Shown here one piece after another: positions 18,899-27,532 of a stretch of 42,377 nucleotides of DNA. The notes below the pieces were generated by a model, which did no database searches, was not told where the DNA came from, and saw nothing but the letters and a program-made list of their open reading frames with translations. Origin of the DNA: a bacterium (lineage in GTDB: Bacteria > SZUA-79 > Acidulodesulfobacterales > Acidulodesulfobacteraceae); the NCBI GenBank assembly GCA_021795355.1, contig JAJYPL010000010.1, positions 1-42,377 of the forward strand, in the 5' to 3' direction. The position numbers and the translations under genes are program-made. How positions within the stretch are numbered: position 1 is the first letter of the stretch; each line of letters starts with the position of its first letter.

Positions 18899-19968
18899 AT
18901 TTTTTTTATAATTCCTCCCGGCAGCCTTTCTATTTCCGAATTTATTTCAAGGATAGAAAGAGCCCTCATAATTTCATTTTCATTTGCTTTTAATCTAATA
19001 TTGCTTAGTTTCAATAAATTGTCAATAGTAATGTTTTCATTTATTAAAGAATTTATTATAAAACTATTGATTGCTTCGTATTTATTTTGTCCGTCCGTCT
19101 CGTAAGCGGCGCAGTCTTTTTTGGCATTAGCGGTTATAGTTATATTTTTTTTGTAATTTTCTTCGCCGAGAAAAATTTTTACTTTCTTGTCCTCGTCTTT
19201 AAATTTTTTTATTAAACTTGAAAGGGAACTGTTATGCGACAGATAAAGTATAACCATCTCTATCGACAAATGAAAAGCGAGGCTGTTTCTTAAGGCAAAT
19301 CCGTATTTTGAATTTTTTGCAAAAGGATCTAAAGCCGAAATTTGCGGAAATTTAAGATTTAATTGCTTCGGTTTATTTTTATATGCCGATTTTAATAGAG
19401 AATAGGGCTGAATTATTAAAATAAAAATATCTTCGGTTAATTTATCCGAAAACTTTTCGATAAAATCGTTATCCGCATATTCGTGCATTCCGATGCATAA
19501 AAAAGAAAATTTTTGATTTCCCGCTTTATCTTTGCAGTAAAAGTAAAGTTCGTTTAATAAAGACGAATCGGGTTTAAAAACATCAGCGCCCCGATATCTG
19601 GACGACGTTATAAATAATCCTTCGTTCAATTTTTGCGATGAAGGAGATGAAGGATTAGTATAAAAATCTTCAAATAAATCTTCGGGGTCGTATATATGCA
19701 AAAATTCGGGCAGAGAAGGGGAAATATTTTGTTTGCCGACGTAATTCACGATACGTGAAGTTTTTAACGGCGTTATTTTTGATTCGTTTAATAAATTTAT
19801 TTCTTTTTCGGCGCCGCTTTTCAGTATTTCATAAAAATCGTACTTTTTTAAATCAAGGGTATCGGGCGCAGCCGTTTTTTTACGGGCGGATTCTTTTATA
19901 AGCCCTTCCGACTTTGCGTTTATGCATATCCTGTAATTCTTATACGATTCTAAATCTTCGGCATTCAT
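18895..19968 (-). CDS. Highly divergent DprA/Smf-like protein
   Basis: No strong whole-length family signature, but position and fragments point to a degenerate DprA (DNA-processing, RecA-loading). It is directly upstream of topA with a 4-base overlap, the classical dprA place. FALRNSLAFHLSIEMVILYLSHNSSL (224-249) lines up with the DprA pattern RN-x4-LS-x-VVVE-x4-SGS, keeping R227 and N228. The last 45 residues look like the DprA winged-helix tail, with LEINSEIERLPGGIIKKI matching LE-x-GxV-x-xLPGGxYxR. The usual GSR motif is replaced (TSSR at 121-124), and the N-terminal SAM-like region is not recognisable. Whether it still binds DNA is uncertain. Confidence 0.6.
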   Translation of the reverse strand: MNAEDLESYKNYRICINAKSEGLIKESARKKTAAPDTLDLKKYDFYEILKSGAEKEINLLNESKITPLKTSRIVNYVGKQNISPSLPEFLHIYDPEDLFEDFYTNPSSPSSQKLNEGLFITSSRYRGADVFKPDSSLLNELYFYCKDKAGNQKFSFLCIGMHEYADNDFIEKFSDKLTEDIFILIIQPYSLLKSAYKNKPKQLNLKFPQISALDPFAKNSKYGFALRNSLAFHLSIEMVILYLSHNSSLSSLIKKFKDEDKKVKIFLGEENYKKNITITANAKKDCAAYETDGQNKYEAINSFIINSLINENITIDNLLKLSNIRLKANENEIMRALSILEINSEIERLPGGIIKKI

Positions 19969-20098
19969 AATAATAAAATAAAATTAAAAAAAATTAAATT
20001 ACGATAAATTGGATTGACTGCGGTAAAGATAAGTTGTATAAATAATACAAAGAGCAATTATAAATATAATAATAATTAAATTGTTATCAAAATACAAT

Positions 20099-21367
20099 AT
20101 GAATAGAAGTAAAATTTTATTTCTTGTTTCGGTAATTTTTTTTACTATTTTTGTCTTTTCGGTATCCGGATGCAAAAGCGCTGCCGCTAAAGACGGCAAT
20201 GCATTAAATAAAGGAGCGGTTATAAGAATAGCATTGGTAATGCCCGTGGAAGGCAGGTATGCTTTTTTCGGAAAGCAGTTTGTAAACGGAATGCTTTTGA
20301 GTTTAAAAAGAAGCGGAGCCTCTGAGGTAAAATTCATTATAGTAAACCTGCCGTTAAGCGCCGGCAAAACAAGCATATACGGTTTGTTCAAGTCCTTAAG
20401 CAAAAAAGGCGTTTCGGCTATAATCGGGCCTCTTTTTGCCGGACAGTTGAAATATTTTGCAAAATATTCCGATGAATTTAAAATTCCGGTAATTACTCCC
20501 TCGCCGGTAGCCGCTAAAAAAGATTTATTGCATTATGCTTTCAGCTACGGCATGACGTTAAAACAGGAGATTAAAACTGAAATTAAATATGCCGGAGAGC
20601 AGGGCGTAAAGTCTGTTTCGGTTATATATCCCGATTACGGATACGGTCCGAAAATTTTAGAATATATTAATGATTTTGCAAAAAAATACGGCATCAATTT
20701 ATTAAATCAAACTGCATACGGGGAAAATACCGTTGATTTTTTCGATAATTTTAACAATATAGTCACATTTAACGGCATAAGCAATCTTCATGTATCCGCA
20801 GCCGAAAAAGCGGAACTTGGAATAACTAAATACGACCTTATGCACGGTATAACTCAGTCTAAACCGGATATTCCGTTTGACGGCCTTTTCGTAATAGGCG
20901 GAAATTCAAAAATGAAACTGATTTTAACGCAGATGGTATATTATAATATTACCGGTTTTCCGATATTCGGGCTTAGTTCTTTAGATTCAAGCAGGTTTAT
21001 AGAGAAAAACGGTTTTTATATGGAAAATTCTATTTTTCCGGACGGATTTTTCAGGCATGCGGACAATAAAACCGTTAAAAATTTTTCGTCGGTCTATAAA
21101 CAAACGTACGGAAAAACTCCGAATATTCTAAGCGCCGAAGGCTACGACATAGGAGGAATTATTATTAAAGCTGCCGGTATCGTTAATTTATCCAGAGATA
21201 ATTATGCACGGGGAATAAAATTTTACCGCGCTATTTTAAAAATTAAAAAATTTAAAGGCGTATGCGGCATAGTCAGCCTGAAAAATAATATATTCAAAAA
21301 GCCGCTTTATCTTTTTAACTATAAAAACGGTAAAATTTATATATTAAAAAATCCTTTGGAGGGGTAA
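20099..21367 (+). CDS. Periplasmic-binding-protein-like lipoprotein (Leu/Ile/Val-binding fold)
   Basis: A type I periplasmic binding fold protein of about 422 residues with a lipoprotein signal: a hydrophobic helix ending in VFSVSGCKS, the cysteine being the lipidation site. IRIALVMPVEGRYAFFGKQFVNGMLLSLK opens the mature domain (motif GRYAFFGKQFVNGM), and ISAIIGPLFAGQLKYFAKYS and AEGYDIGGIIIKAA are typical of ABC amino-acid receptors and LpoA/PBP-like proteins. An alternative TTG start 18 bases upstream was passed over for the ATG at 20099, which starts a proper signal sequence. No ABC transporter genes are nearby, so a non-transport role is possible. It is followed 2 bp later by a nitroreductase. 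Confidence 0.8.
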   Translation: MNRSKILFLVSVIFFTIFVFSVSGCKSAAAKDGNALNKGAVIRIALVMPVEGRYAFFGKQFVNGMLLSLKRSGASEVKFIIVNLPLSAGKTSIYGLFKSLSKKGVSAIIGPLFAGQLKYFAKYSDEFKIPVITPSPVAAKKDLLHYAFSYGMTLKQEIKTEIKYAGEQGVKSVSVIYPDYGYGPKILEYINDFAKKYGINLLNQTAYGENTVDFFDNFNNIVTFNGISNLHVSAAEKAELGITKYDLMHGITQSKPDIPFDGLFVIGGNSKMKLILTQMVYYNITGFPIFGLSSLDSSRFIEKNGFYMENSIFPDGFFRHADNKTVKNFSSVYKQTYGKTPNILSAEGYDIGGIIIKAAGIVNLSRDNYARGIKFYRAILKIKKFKGVCGIVSLKNNIFKKPLYLFNYKNGKIYILKNPLEG

Positions 21368-21369
21368 TA

Positions 21370-22026
21370 ATGGAACTGTTTGAAGCCATAGGATCGAGGA
21401 CGTCCAAAAGAGATTTCGAAGACAAGCCCGTCCCCAGAGAAATTATAGATAAAATACTTAAATCATCGCTGAGGGCTCCTTCATGGGCAAATTCTCAGCC
21501 TTGGGAGATAGCAGTTTCAACCGGTAAAACCTCAGAATTTATTAAAACAAATCTTTACGAACTTGCAAAAAACTGCACCCCTATTAATCCGGATTATCCT
21601 TTTCCCGATTCCTGGCCGGAAAAGCAGGGCAATAATATGTTTGAAACCGGCAGACGCAGGTTTGAATATATCGGCATTAACAGGGACGACAAAGAAAAAA
21701 GAACCGAGTTTTCGCTTCGCAACTATGTTTTTTTTCATTCCCGGACTGCAATTTTTATATATATGGATGAAAATTTAGGTTTATGGTCGGTTTTCGACTG
21801 CGGTTTTTTAGCGCAGAACATTCTGCTTGCGGCGCACGATTTAGGCTTGGGCGCGTGTCCGCAGGCTTATTTAGTCGCATATCCCGACGTTTTAAGGAAA
21901 GCATTTAAACTCCCGAAAAACAAAAAGTTCCTGCTCGGCATTTCCATAGGCTACTACAAAAAAGCAAGCAAAGTAAACGAAATAAAAACTTTCAGAAACG
22001 AAGACGTTATAAATTATTTTGAGTGA
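21370..22026 (+). CDS. Nitroreductase-family flavoprotein
   Basis: FMN-dependent NAD(P)H oxidoreductase of 218 residues. It starts with the family pattern FEAIGSRTSKRDFEDKPVPREIIDKILKSSLRAPSWANSQPWEI, whose key parts are SRTSKRDFEDKPV and APSWANSQPWEI. The second half has FDCGFLAQNILLAAHDLGLGACPQA, another nitroreductase hallmark. The physiological substrate is unknown; quinones, nitro compounds or enones are usual in the family. Only 2 bp separate it from the lipoprotein gene, so the pair is co-transcribed. Confidence 0.9.
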   Translation: MELFEAIGSRTSKRDFEDKPVPREIIDKILKSSLRAPSWANSQPWEIAVSTGKTSEFIKTNLYELAKNCTPINPDYPFPDSWPEKQGNNMFETGRRRFEYIGINRDDKEKRTEFSLRNYVFFHSRTAIFIYMDENLGLWSVFDCGFLAQNILLAAHDLGLGACPQAYLVAYPDVLRKAFKLPKNKKFLLGISIGYYKKASKVNEIKTFRNEDVINYFE

Positions 22027-22073
22027 ATTGAGAATTAAACGCTTTAAAATAACAAGTAATTTGACTTATAAAA

Positions 22074-22463
22074 TTATTTGTTGCTTAAAATAAATTCTTT
22101 CAAAACCGAGGCATTGTTGTTTATTTCGTCTTTAAGGCCGTACAGTAAAGTTACGTTTTTGTTTCCGGTTTTTAATAACCTTAATATTTCCGCAATGGAA
22201 TTAAGCGGATCCGTAATGCCTGAAGAACTATGCATGCGGTAGTATTCCGAAAGCTCTTCTAAATATTTTGTTTTAAATACGTTAAAATCTATCGACGCTT
22301 CGTGAAACGATTTTCTTAATTCGTTGGAAGGCGCTATATCTTTAAACCAGAAGTCAATTTTTGTTTTCTCTTTGCTTAATCCTCTAGGCCATAATCTGTC
22401 GATAAGTATTCGTATTCCGTCTTCATCCGAAGGCTCTTCGTAAATTCTTTTTATTTTCAGCAT
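22074..22463 (-). CDS. DUF488 family protein
   Basis: A 129-residue protein of the DUF488 (YeaO-like) family. The signature is IRILIDRLWPRGLSKEKTKIDFWFKDIAPS, in short RLWPRG followed by W-x-K-D-x-APS; SNELRKSFHE and VTLLYGLKDEINNNA are also family features. The biochemical role is unknown. It is a single gene on the minus strand between the nitroreductase and the molybdoprotein genes. Confidence 0.85.
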   Translation of the reverse strand: MLKIKRIYEEPSDEDGIRILIDRLWPRGLSKEKTKIDFWFKDIAPSNELRKSFHEASIDFNVFKTKYLEELSEYYRMHSSSGITDPLNSIAEILRLLKTGNKNVTLLYGLKDEINNNASVLKEFILSNK

Positions 22464-22594
22464 AATTTCACTCCCGATATTTGTCTTTTAAATAAATTAT
22501 ATCCGAAAAAATCATAAAAATGCACTGAATATTAAAAAATAGGGTATAATATAACAATAAGACTAAAAAATGATTAAAATTTGTATTAAATGAT

Positions 22595-23143
22595 ATGATA
22601 CCTCCAAACCAGAAAAAAGTAGAAGATATTATTCAATTAGATTTAGGATATATTCCCGACGTTGGTATTGACGACTACAGGCTTACGATAAACGGAACGG
22701 TCAAAAACCCAACGGTTTTTACTTACGACGATATAATAAAAATGGGAAACGACAAAGTGATCGACGACTTTCACTGCGTTACAGGCTGGACTAAAGAATC
22801 GGCTGAATGGGAGGGCGTTTTATCCAAAAAATTAGCCGATGCAGTTAAACCACTTAAAGACGCAAAGTACGTTTTAATAGGCTCTTACGACGGCTATACG
22901 ACAAACGTAGATACCGATTTTCTCCTTAAAGACAATTCGATATTTGCCTTAAAATATGCAGGTAAAATTTTAACGCGTGAACACGGTTTCCCTCTTCGCC
23001 TCATCATTCCGGATAAGTATGCCTATAAAAGCGCAAAATGGGTAAAAGTAATTACGTTTTTAGACAAAGAAGAGCTCGGTTACTGGGAGCAAAGAGGCTA
23101 TTCCAACGGCGCGGACCCGTTTAAAGAAGAAAGATATGCTTGA
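22595..23143 (+). CDS. Sulfite-oxidase-family molybdopterin protein, cytosolic
   Basis: A 182-residue single-domain protein of the oxidoreductase molybdopterin-binding (sulfite oxidase/MsrP) fold. The molybdenum cysteine ligand is C61 in DDFHCVTGWTKESAEWEG. YDGYTTNVD and HGFPLRLIIPDKYAYKSAKWVK are conserved in MsrP/YedY relatives. There is no Tat or Sec signal peptide, unlike MsrP, so it is probably cytosolic, and the dimerisation domain of true sulfite oxidases is missing. Short archaeal and bacterial orphans of this type exist, with unknown substrate. It precedes the LRV gene by 71 bp. A moaA gene for cofactor synthesis lies at the end of the window. Confidence 0.85.
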   Translation: MIPPNQKKVEDIIQLDLGYIPDVGIDDYRLTINGTVKNPTVFTYDDIIKMGNDKVIDDFHCVTGWTKESAEWEGVLSKKLADAVKPLKDAKYVLIGSYDGYTTNVDTDFLLKDNSIFALKYAGKILTREHGFPLRLIIPDKYAYKSAKWVKVITFLDKEELGYWEQRGYSNGADPFKEERYA

Positions 23144-23214
23144 ATTCGTGAATTAATGCGGACGGCAAAGGAAATTAATTAAAACTTGTAAAATTATCGA
23201 CTTCTTATATAAAA

Positions 23215-23733
23215 ATGACCGAAAACGAATTTATAAACATTTTAAAAAACGGAGATTTTAAAGAGCGGTTTAATGCCGTAAGCACTGCAGACCCCGCTTA
23301 TTTAATTCACGCATTAAACGATAAAGACGAAAACGTAAGATATAAAGTCGTCTCGAGAATATCCGCCGAAAATTTAACCCCTCTAATAAACGACCCGTTT
23401 AAAGAAGTCCGTTTAATCGTCGCAAAAAGAATAGACGCAAAAGAGCTTCCAAAAATGATGAACGACAGATCTTTCTGGGTAAGATATGCGGCAGCAGAAA
23501 GAATAGACGAATCGTTTTTACCTTCGTTAATGAGCGATAAAGAACCCATAGTAAGGATTAAGGTCGCCGAAAGAATAGCGCCGGAATATTTAAAAGATAT
23601 GATAAATGATTCCGAAGCTCTTGTAAGAAAAGCGGTGTCGAAAAGAATTCCGAAAGAATATCTGCCTTTAATGAAAGACGACGAAAGCGAAAGCGTCAGA
23701 AACATCGTTGCGGAAAGGATGTCGAAGTTATGA
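23215..23733 (+). CDS. Leucine-rich-repeat-variant (LRV/HEAT-like) repeat protein
   Basis: The 172 residues consist almost wholly of seven tandem 24-residue units, beginning near residues 9, 33, 57, 81, 105, 129 and 153, on the pattern x-(N/S)-D-x4-VR-x-x-VA-x-RI-x-x-E-x-L-x-x-(L/M). The 24-residue period and paired helices fit the LRV repeat known from Azotobacter, a right-handed superhelix. The [4Fe-4S] cysteine cluster of the Azotobacter protein is absent, as there is no cysteine. It is likely a protein-binding scaffold. Its stop overlaps the start of the SDR gene by 4 bases, so the two products are probably made together. Confidence 0.8.
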   Translation: MTENEFINILKNGDFKERFNAVSTADPAYLIHALNDKDENVRYKVVSRISAENLTPLINDPFKEVRLIVAKRIDAKELPKMMNDRSFWVRYAAAERIDESFLPSLMSDKEPIVRIKVAERIAPEYLKDMINDSEALVRKAVSKRIPKEYLPLMKDDESESVRNIVAERMSKL

Positions 23734-24557
23734 AAACAGTTCTTATTACCGGTTCTACCGACGGCATAGGAAAGCAGACAGCCTTTAATTTGGCGCAGCA
23801 AGGTTTTCTTGTGCTTATTCACGGCAGAAACGAAGAAAAATGCAGACAAACCGTAAATGAAATCTCCTCGGCAGCAGGCTCTAAAAATTTAGATTACTTT
23901 GCATGCGATTTGTTGTCGTTGAAAGAAGTTTACCGCTTTTCCGAAGAAGTTATAAAAAGATATGAAAATTTAGATATTTTAATAAACAACGCCGGCGTTT
24001 ATCTAAAGGATTATATATTATCTCCGGAAGGAATAGAGGCGACATTTCAGATAAACCACCTTTCAATGTTTTATCTCACGTTAAATCTTCTTCCTATCAT
24101 TAAACCCGCAAAAGAAGAACATGCCCGCATAATAAACATAAGTTCGACCGCACACGCTTCCAAAATGGATTTCGACAATCTCGTAAAACCTGCAAAATAT
24201 GACGGACACAGGGCTTACAGCCTTTCTAAATTATGCAATATTCTTTTTACTTTTGAATTAAGCGAAAAATTACAAGATAAAAATATTACCGTAAACTGTC
24301 TGCACCCGGGAGTTATAAACACGAAACTTTTAAAAGCGGGCTGGGGCGCAGTCGGAGGTTTTTTCGGCAAAAGCATTCAGGAAGGGGCGAAGACCTCGGT
24401 TTATTTGGCAACTTCTAAAGACGTAGAAAACATAACAGGAAAATATTTCAGCGATTCAAAAATAGCAGAACCGCACGGCATAGTTTACGATAAAGATATC
24501 AGGGTAAAATTATGGCGGATGAGCGAAGAACTTATTAGGAAATTTGAGAATCCGTAA
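23730..24557 (+). CDS. Short-chain dehydrogenase/reductase, retinol-dehydrogenase-like
   Basis: Classical SDR of 275 residues. The cofactor glycine motif is TGSTDGIG at 8-14 region, NNAG at 86-89, and the catalytic set is Ser in NISSTAHA, Tyr163 and Lys167 in YSLSK. VNCLHPGVINTKLL is the conserved P-G motif after the active site. Arg in HGRNEEK after strand 2 suggests NADP preference. The best matches in general layout are the retinol dehydrogenase/WW-domain oxidoreductase-like bacterial SDRs. The substrate is unknown. It is coupled to the LRV gene. Confidence 0.88.
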   Translation: MKTVLITGSTDGIGKQTAFNLAQQGFLVLIHGRNEEKCRQTVNEISSAAGSKNLDYFACDLLSLKEVYRFSEEVIKRYENLDILINNAGVYLKDYILSPEGIEATFQINHLSMFYLTLNLLPIIKPAKEEHARIINISSTAHASKMDFDNLVKPAKYDGHRAYSLSKLCNILFTFELSEKLQDKNITVNCLHPGVINTKLLKAGWGAVGGFFGKSIQEGAKTSVYLATSKDVENITGKYFSDSKIAEPHGIVYDKDIRVKLWRMSEELIRKFENP

Positions 24558-24568
24558 ATGATAAAACG

Positions 24569-24964
24569 TTATATTAAAATTATGTTTATATTTCTCTGCC
24601 TAGGCCCGTCGAATTCGCAAAGGAAAATGCCTTCCCATCTTCCGAGATTGAGTTTATTGCCGGAATAGGGCAATATCCTTGAATTGCCTATTATAGCCGC
24701 TTTTATATGAGCATCGGAATTTCCTTCCGCATGCCTGTAATTATTATTATTAGGAGCAAGATTATCTAAAAAACGGTTGATATCGAACGCGACGTCGGGG
24801 TCGTATGCTTCGTTTATAATAACCGCAGTCGTAGTGTGCGGCGAATAAACCAAACACAGCCCTCCCCCGCTGCCGTATTTGACGATAAAATCTTCAACCG
24901 TTTGCGTAACGTCTATTAGTTCGGTTCTTTTGCCGGTTTTTACGGTGAAATTATATAGTTTCAT
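24569..24964 (-). CDS. YjbQ/UPF0047 family protein
   Basis: A 131-residue protein of the YjbQ family (secondary thiamine-phosphate synthase activity has been reported for some members). The signatures are LCLVYSPHTTTAVIINEAYDPDV (core SPHTTTAVIINE), RHAEGNSDAHIKAAIIG and LGRWEGIFLCEFDGPRQR. The histidines and glutamates of these motifs form the family's metal site. It converges with the SDR gene, 11 bp apart. Its true physiological role is uncertain. Confidence 0.9.
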   Translation of the reverse strand: MKLYNFTVKTGKRTELIDVTQTVEDFIVKYGSGGGLCLVYSPHTTTAVIINEAYDPDVAFDINRFLDNLAPNNNNYRHAEGNSDAHIKAAIIGNSRILPYSGNKLNLGRWEGIFLCEFDGPRQRNINIILI

Positions 24965-25072
24965 AGATTTTTAGGCGTTATTTAACGTTATTTTCCGCAT
25001 TTAATAATAATTTATAAATAATAATACAATATACAATAAACCTTACAACCTTTCAAGTTATATAAAGCAGCC

Positions 25073-25094
25073 TTAATCCTGCAATAGAAAATAT
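25073..25094. repeat. 22-bp copy of the element terminus found at 2230
   Basis: These 22 bases are identical to 2230-2251, the left end of the palindromic element beside queE. No matching inverted right end is visible downstream, so this may be a lone or decayed end. It lies in the 366-bp gap between yjbQ and vapB, which otherwise contains only AT-rich sequence and a weak inverted pair around 25134-25195 (GGCTATTT / AAAATAGCC). Confidence 0.55.
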
Positions 25095-25330
25095 TAAGAC
25101 GTATATTCGGAAATATTTATTTATAATGACGGCTATTTGTTGAAAAATCGACTATTGCAAAAATTACAACAGTTTGCAAAATTTATTTTCCAAAATAGCC
25201 AAGCCTAAAAAGCCATTATTAAAATAATTATTTTCATTTTATTATCTATTAATATGATGTATAATAAGTTATAATATACATTGCGTAAATAAAATTATAA
25301 ATGATTAAATTCATAAAAGGAGGAGGCTTC

Positions 25331-25576
25331 ATGAGAAGAACGCAAATATATTTAGACGATGAAATATACGAAATTTTAAAAAAAGAAAGTTTAATTGCAG
25401 GTAAAAGCACATCTCAAATAATAAGAGAAAACCTCAAAAAAAACTTGTTGAATAAAAGGAATAAAATATCGGATGCCATAGACAACTCTAAGGGTGCGTG
25501 GAAGGACAGGCCGGATTTTAAAATTAACTATTTTGTTAGAAAATTAAGAAAGGGAAATAGAATTGATAATTTTTGA
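25331..25576 (+). CDS. vapB: VapB-type ribbon-helix-helix antitoxin
   Basis: An 81-residue CopG/RHH-type protein: RRTQIYLDDEIYEILKKES is the DNA-binding ribbon, then AGKSTSQIIRENLKKN forms the helices, and the C-terminal tail (DNSKGAWKDRPDF) should wrap the toxin. The ATG at 25331 is chosen over one 30 bases upstream because AAAGGAGG lies just before it. Its 3' end overlaps the toxin start by 14 bases, the usual antitoxin-first operon that autorepresses its own promoter. Confidence 0.88.
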   Translation: MRRTQIYLDDEIYEILKKESLIAGKSTSQIIRENLKKNLLNKRNKISDAIDNSKGAWKDRPDFKINYFVRKLRKGNRIDNF

Positions 25577-25946
25577 TACTGATATTATTATCTGGATATT
25601 AAGAGGCAAAGAAACAATAGTAGCCGACGCAAAACGCTTATCCGAAGAAACATCGGGTAAAATATATATTACACCCGTTCAGGTTGCCGAGGTTTATTCG
25701 GGAATGAAGGAGAAAGAGGAAAGAAAAACCCGTGAACTTATAGAAAGTTTTTATTTTTTAGATATAAATAAAAGAATAGGCGAATTAGCCGGTATATATT
25801 TAAATAAATATAGGAAGTCCCATCAAATAGAGCTTGCAGATGCAATTATAGGAGCTTCGGCAAAAAATTACAATTTTAAATTATTTACTTTAAACACAAA
25901 GCACTACCCTATGCTTAGCAAAAACAATTTAATATCCGAATATTAA
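25563..25946 (+). CDS. vapC: VapC-type PIN-domain ribonuclease toxin
   Basis: A 127-residue PIN-domain protein. Acidic metal-binding residues occur in IIFDTDIIIW (D5, D7), PVQVAEVYSGM (Glu) and HQIELADAIIGASA (Asp), with LFTLNTKHYPML near the end. These are the expected catalytic positions for a Mg-dependent RNase of the VapC group. The start is a TTG at 25563 inside vapB, preceded by AGGGAAA. It sits 26 bp upstream of hsdM, at the left side of the accessory block. Confidence 0.88.
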   Translation: MIIFDTDIIIWILRGKETIVADAKRLSEETSGKIYITPVQVAEVYSGMKEKEERKTRELIESFYFLDINKRIGELAGIYLNKYRKSHQIELADAIIGASAKNYNFKLFTLNTKHYPMLSKNNLISEY

Positions 25947-25972
25947 ATTTATATTATAAAAAAGGATTATAA

Positions 25973-27526
25973 ATGGCGAAGATTAACGGCAATAATAGTT
26001 CAAATCAGGCGGGAGATATAGGTTTTACTTCCAAGCTCTGGCAGACGGCGGATAAGATGCGCAACAATATGGATGCCGCAGAATATAAACATGTAGTTTT
26101 AGGACTTATATTTCTTAAATATATTTCAGACTCGTTTATCGAGCGTTACAGCGAGTTATTAAATAATCCTGAAGCAGATCCCGAAGAATTGGATGAATAT
26201 AAATCCGAAAACATATTTTACGTTCCGCAAAAAGCCAGATGGGATTACCTGCAGAATAATGCCAAACAGCCGCATATAGGTAAGTTAATAGACGACGCAA
26301 TGACCGAAATAGAAAATATTAATCCAGTATTAAAAGGCGTTCTTCCTAAGAATTATGCAAGGGAAGGATTAGACAAACAGCGTCTCGGCGAACTTATAGA
26401 TTTAATAGGCACGATTGGTTTAGGCGAGAAAGAAAACATAAGCAGGGATATACCCGGTCGTGTTTACGAGTATTTTTTAGGGCAGTTTGCGGATGCGGAA
26501 GGTAAAAAAGGCGGGCAGTTTTATACTCCGAGATGCATAGTTAAACTTCTTACGCAGATGATAGAGCCGTATAAAGGCAGAGTATATGACCCTTGCTGCG
26601 GCTCCGGCGGAATGTTCGTCCAGTCAGAAAAATTCGTTCAGGAACACGGAGGAAGGATAGGCGATATTTCCATTTACGGGCAGGAGAGCAATCAGACTAC
26701 ATGGCGGCTTTGTAAAATGAACCTTGCTATCCGCAGGATAGAAGCCGATATCCAGTGGAATAACGAAGGAAGTTTTTTAAACGACGCACATAAAACCTTA
26801 AAAGCCGATTTTATTCTTGCCAATCCTCCTTTTAACGATTCAGACTGGAGAGGCGAACTTTTAAAGGACGACGTCCGCTGGAAATACGGCGTTCCTCCGG
26901 TTAATAATGCAAACTTTGCATGGATTCAGCATTTTATCTTTCATCTGTCCCCGACCGGTATAGCGGGCTTTGTCCTTTCCAACGGTTCGATGAGTTCCAA
27001 TACTTCTAACGAAGGAGAAATTAGAAAAAATATAATAGAGGCCGATTTAATTGACTGTATGGTCGCCCTTCCCTCCCAGCTGTTTTACAACACTATGATT
27101 CCGGCCTGCCTGTGGTTTATAGCCCGCGACAAAAAGAACCATAAATTCAGGGACAGAAGGGATGAAGTTTTGTTTATAGACGCCCGCGAAATGGGAGTTA
27201 TGCTCGACAGAAGACACAGAGAGCTTACAGATGAAGAAATTAATAAAATTGCAGATACTTACCATGCATTCAGGGGCGAAGGAGGCGAGTATCAAGATAT
27301 TGCCGGTTTCTGCAAAGCAGCGGCCATTGAAGAAATAAAAAAGCAGGGCTATATTTTAACGCCGGGCAGATATGTCGGCACTAAAGAAACGGAAGAAGAC
27401 GACGAAGTATTCGAAGAAAAGATAAAACGGCTGACGGCGGAATTATCGAAGCAGATGGAAGAAGAGAAAAGGCTGGACGAAGAAATAAAAATACAACTGG
27501 CTAAAATAGGGCTGAATTTGGAATAA
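25973..27526 (+). CDS. hsdM: Type I restriction-modification methyltransferase subunit
   Basis: N6-adenine DNA methyltransferase, the M subunit of a type I system. The N-terminal HsdM domain (about residues 15-150, [32 protein letters not shown]) precedes the AdoMet motif [10 protein letters not shown] (206-215) and the catalytic NPPF at 284-287. The C-terminal coil (about 470-517) would contact HsdS. The 517 residues are full length. There is no specificity subunit (hsdS) or nuclease (hsdR) next to it; a truncated RhuM gene follows after 6 bp. Without HsdS it would not be expected to methylate specifically, unless an hsdS elsewhere serves it. Confidence 0.93.
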   Translation: MAKINGNNSSNQAGDIGFTSKLWQTADKMRNNMDAAEYKHVVLGLIFLKYISDSFIERYSELLNNPEADPEELDEYKSENIFYVPQKARWDYLQNNAKQPHIGKLIDDAMTEIENINPVLKGVLPKNYAREGLDKQRLGELIDLIGTIGLGEKENISRDIPGRVYEYFLGQFADAEGKKGGQFYTPRCIVKLLTQMIEPYKGRVYDPCCGSGGMFVQSEKFVQEHGGRIGDISIYGQESNQTTWRLCKMNLAIRRIEADIQWNNEGSFLNDAHKTLKADFILANPPFNDSDWRGELLKDDVRWKYGVPPVNNANFAWIQHFIFHLSPTGIAGFVLSNGSMSSNTSNEGEIRKNIIEADLIDCMVALPSQLFYNTMIPACLWFIARDKKNHKFRDRRDEVLFIDAREMGVMLDRRHRELTDEEINKIADTYHAFRGEGGEYQDIAGFCKAAAIEEIKKQGYILTPGRYVGTKETEEDDEVFEEKIKRLTAELSKQMEEEKRLDEEIKIQLAKIGLNLE

Positions 27527-27532
27527 GAATTT

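Noticed and set aside
20081-20098. TTG start for the lipoprotein gene
   Set aside because: Adds six residues ahead of a standard signal sequence; the ATG at 20099 gives a proper lipoprotein leader.
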